Source of the DNA: Clostridia bacterium
GTDB lineage: Bacteria > Bacillota > Peptococcia > DRI-13 > SM3-B62
Length of the DNA stretch: 64,000 bases
Direction of reading: 5' to 3'
Assembly (NCBI GenBank): GCA_018433675.1
Contig: JAHDQS010000006.1
Span: 130,425-194,424, forward strand
The first letter of the stretch is position 1. Each line of letters starts with the position of its first letter. The notes below the pieces were generated by a model. That model searched no databases. It was not told the origin of the DNA and saw only the letters and a program-made list of their open reading frames with translations. The translations under genes and the position numbers were made by a program. This document shows positions 62,605 to 64,000 of the stretch, in pieces.

Positions 62605-63283
62605 TTTTTGCAATCCACAGGTATCTGATGCTCCTGCTCCCAATACTATTGCCAAGTATATTCCTAAGATTCGAAAAGCCCCCACAGATAAGCAAAGGCA
62701 ATCGTGGATGACTTTTCTTGATAATCATAGTAAAGGTATTTGGGCCATGGACTTCTTTGTGGTTCCAACGCTTTGTTTTCAAGTATTGTATGTTCTTTTG
62801 ATTGTAAGCCATGACCGCAGGAAAATTATACATTTTGCGGTTACTGCTAATCCTTCTTCGGCTTGGGTTATACAGCAAATAAGAGAAGTTACACCTTATG
62901 GAGAAATCCCAGACTATTTAATCCATGATAATGACAGCATTTTTACGGCCACGTCATTACGGCAATTTCTGGAGAATACAAATATCAAAGATAAAAGGAC
63001 GAGTTTCCGCTCTCCCTGGCAAAACGGTATTTGTGAAAGGACAATTGGTATTTTGCGGCAGGAACTGTTTAATCATGCTATACCAATTAATGAAAGGCAT
63101 CTGGAAAGGCTTCTTTGCGAATATATTGAGAAATACTATAACCCTGCCAGGACTCATCAGGGAATAAACGGACAAACGCCTATTTTATCGGATAAGCCTG
63201 TTGAAACTGTTGCTGCAGAAACTGTTTTGGATGGTGAACCTATTCTTGGTGGATTGTATCATCGGTATTATAAGGTTGCCTGA
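62605..63283 (+). pseudogene. DDE integrase-core transposase fragment
   Basis: Open frame of about 226 codons, starting inside the protein (KYIPKIRKAP and TFLDNHSKGIWAMDFFVVPT) and without a proper start before 62708. DDE residues: D in WAMDFFVV, D in DYLIHDNDSIF, and E in NGICERTIGILRQE. The N-terminal helix-turn-helix part (about 100 aa) is missing, and the space before it is non-coding. Related to the rve-type transposases common in soil and anaerobic bacteria. Confidence 0.85.
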
Positions 63284-63353
63284 TAAAAGATGTAGCAGCT
63301 TTCCTGGCTCATTTTGGGTAACTTGTTTAACAGGCTTATTTTGTACTGGGTTA

Positions 63354-63392
63354 AACCAAAAATCTCGGGATATTGAACCGTGATTTTTGGTT
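63354..63392 (+). terminator. Hairpin after the transposase fragment
   Basis: Perfect 11-bp arms AACCAAAAATC/GATTTTTGGTT, 71 nt after the transposase stop and followed by TTCTTTGATT. Probably an intrinsic terminator. Confidence 0.6.
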
Positions 63393-63573
63393 TCTTTGAT
63401 TAAATTCTTGTAATGTTACCAAGAAAATCAAGATTAATTTCGAGGTTATATAACATATATTACCATTTTTAGTATGCCGATTATATTTTTGAAGTGGACA
63501 AGAAGGAATATCATAAATTAATCAGAATTATATAATATAGATTGAATAATAAAAAAGGGGGGGGGGTGAGCTT

Positions 63574-64000
63574 ATGGTAATAAAACCAATTTCTTCATCG
63601 AATGTTTATTATCAAAAACAGAAATCAGGAAAGACTAGTTTTAACGATAAAAATAATCAATCGATAACACTAAAAGCTAATAGTAAAATTAATCTTGGGA
63701 AAATTAATGGGAAAGAGTATAACATGAAAATTAATCCAACTAGCGGTTATCAATGGTCAGGAGCCAGTCCAATAAAATTGACAAACAGTAGTGTAGTTAC
63801 AGCAAATGATGCGGCGGCCGCTTATGCAGTTCAACAATATACCCGCGAGGAATACGACGAGTGTGCTGAAATTACTGGTACAATCAACCTTTTATATCTA
63901 ACTGTAGATAGAGGATGGACAGCGGAACAATTTAATGAGATTTGTGGTCAGACAAATATTTCACAATCGGATGTTGAAAGTGCATTAAGTAGGTTAGGTC
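63574..64000 (+). CDS. Uncharacterised protein, partial at the right edge
   Basis: At least 142 codons from ATG 63574 to the window end. It begins MVIKPISSSNVYYQKQKSGK, with no signal peptide or membrane helix, and is rich in Asn, Ser and Lys. A later part (EEYDECAEITGTINLLYLTV, RGWTAEQFNEICGQTNIS) looks helical. I do not recognise a family. The ribosome site is replaced by a run of ten G (63557-63566) 7 nt before the ATG. The gene lies 73 nt past the IS right end. Confidence 0.65.
   Translation, partial: MVIKPISSSNVYYQKQKSGKTSFNDKNNQSITLKANSKINLGKINGKEYNMKINPTSGYQWSGASPIKLTNSSVVTANDAAAAYAVQQYTREEYDECAEITGTINLLYLTVDRGWTAEQFNEICGQTNISQSDVESALSRLG

Larger units (their letters stand above)
62375..63500 (+). 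mobile_element. Degraded insertion sequence with 52-bp terminal inverted repeats
   Basis: The ends at 62375-62426 and 63449-63500 are inverted copies starting TGTCCACTTCAAAAATATA, with few mismatches. They enclose a transposase fragment. The element is 1126 bp; no target duplication is visible at the flanks, and the transposase lacks its N-terminus, so it is inactive on its own. Confidence 0.8.

Noticed and set aside
1-64000. CRISPR arrays, tRNA and rRNA genes
   Set aside because: No regularly spaced repeats, cloverleaf-like blocks or conserved rRNA segments were found on reading both strands.

Overview
The window looks like chromosomal DNA of a low-to-moderate GC, anaerobic, Gram-positive Clostridia-type bacterium (Peptococcaceae-like is my best guess). 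The grounds are a clostridial-order Rnf operon (C-D-G-E-A), the mltG/trmR/U32 cluster shared with Bacillus subtilis, TTG/GTG starts behind strong AGGAGG sites, sigma-54 activators in catabolic loci, L-cysteine desulfidases, and no outer-membrane genes. Nearly everything is read from the minus strand. No tRNA, rRNA or CRISPR array was seen.

Layout. 1-3.9 kb: Rnf ferredoxin:NAD oxidoreductase operon, cut at the left edge inside rnfA. 4-10.5 kb: cell-wall and tRNA-modification genes (PBP, DUF4911, TrhP-type U32, TrmR, MltG, VanW). 10.6-16.3 kb: a lone plus-strand methyltransferase, then an S41 protease, an M56-M23 membrane sensor and a BlaI repressor whose two promoters share an operator, then a soluble chemoreceptor. 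16.3-29.9 kb: catabolic module 1 (RidA, EamA, two ATC hydrolases, aldehyde dehydrogenase, MFS, M20 amidohydrolase, CyuA, alpha/beta hydrolase, second MFS, sigma-54 activator). 29.9-33.4 kb: heterodimeric ABC transporter. 34.2-43.4 kb: catabolic module 2 (orphan protein, SSS symporter with small partner, second sigma-54 activator, RidA, ATC hydrolase, D-aminoacylase-like amidohydrolase, CyuA). 43.9-44.8 kb: dead tilS copy. 44.9-50.9 kb: AraC regulator and a five-gene nickel/peptide-type ABC importer. 51.2-53.8 kb: cobalamin-riboswitch operon of a methyltransferase and a binding protein. 53.8-56.6 kb: second AraC regulator, a LysM-expansin protein, an RHS remnant. 56.7-60.0 kb: nadA-nadB-nadC. 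60.2-64 kb: lipoprotein, M23 peptidase truncated by an IS with 52-bp inverted repeats, and the start of an unknown plus-strand gene.

How it works together. The main story is a duplicated sigma-54-controlled cysteine/thiazoline catabolic system. Four near-identical -24/-12 promoters (25293, 27939, 36713, 43414) read into uptake, amide/thiazoline hydrolysis and cysteine desulfidase genes. Each module has its own activator with the same C-x2-C-P-x4-C sensor motif. Module 2 has a matching palindromic upstream activator site at both of its promoters. RidA in each module would remove the 2-aminoacrylate that CyuA releases.

Module 2 sits between direct repeats: the 33.49-34.15 kb stretch is a shrunken copy of 44.85-46.58 kb. 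It therefore appears to split an ancestral metal/metallophore transport locus. That locus is tied together by a palindromic operator, AAGTTAG-N6-CTAACTT, found four times; one copy is the centre of a perfect 22-bp-arm palindrome.
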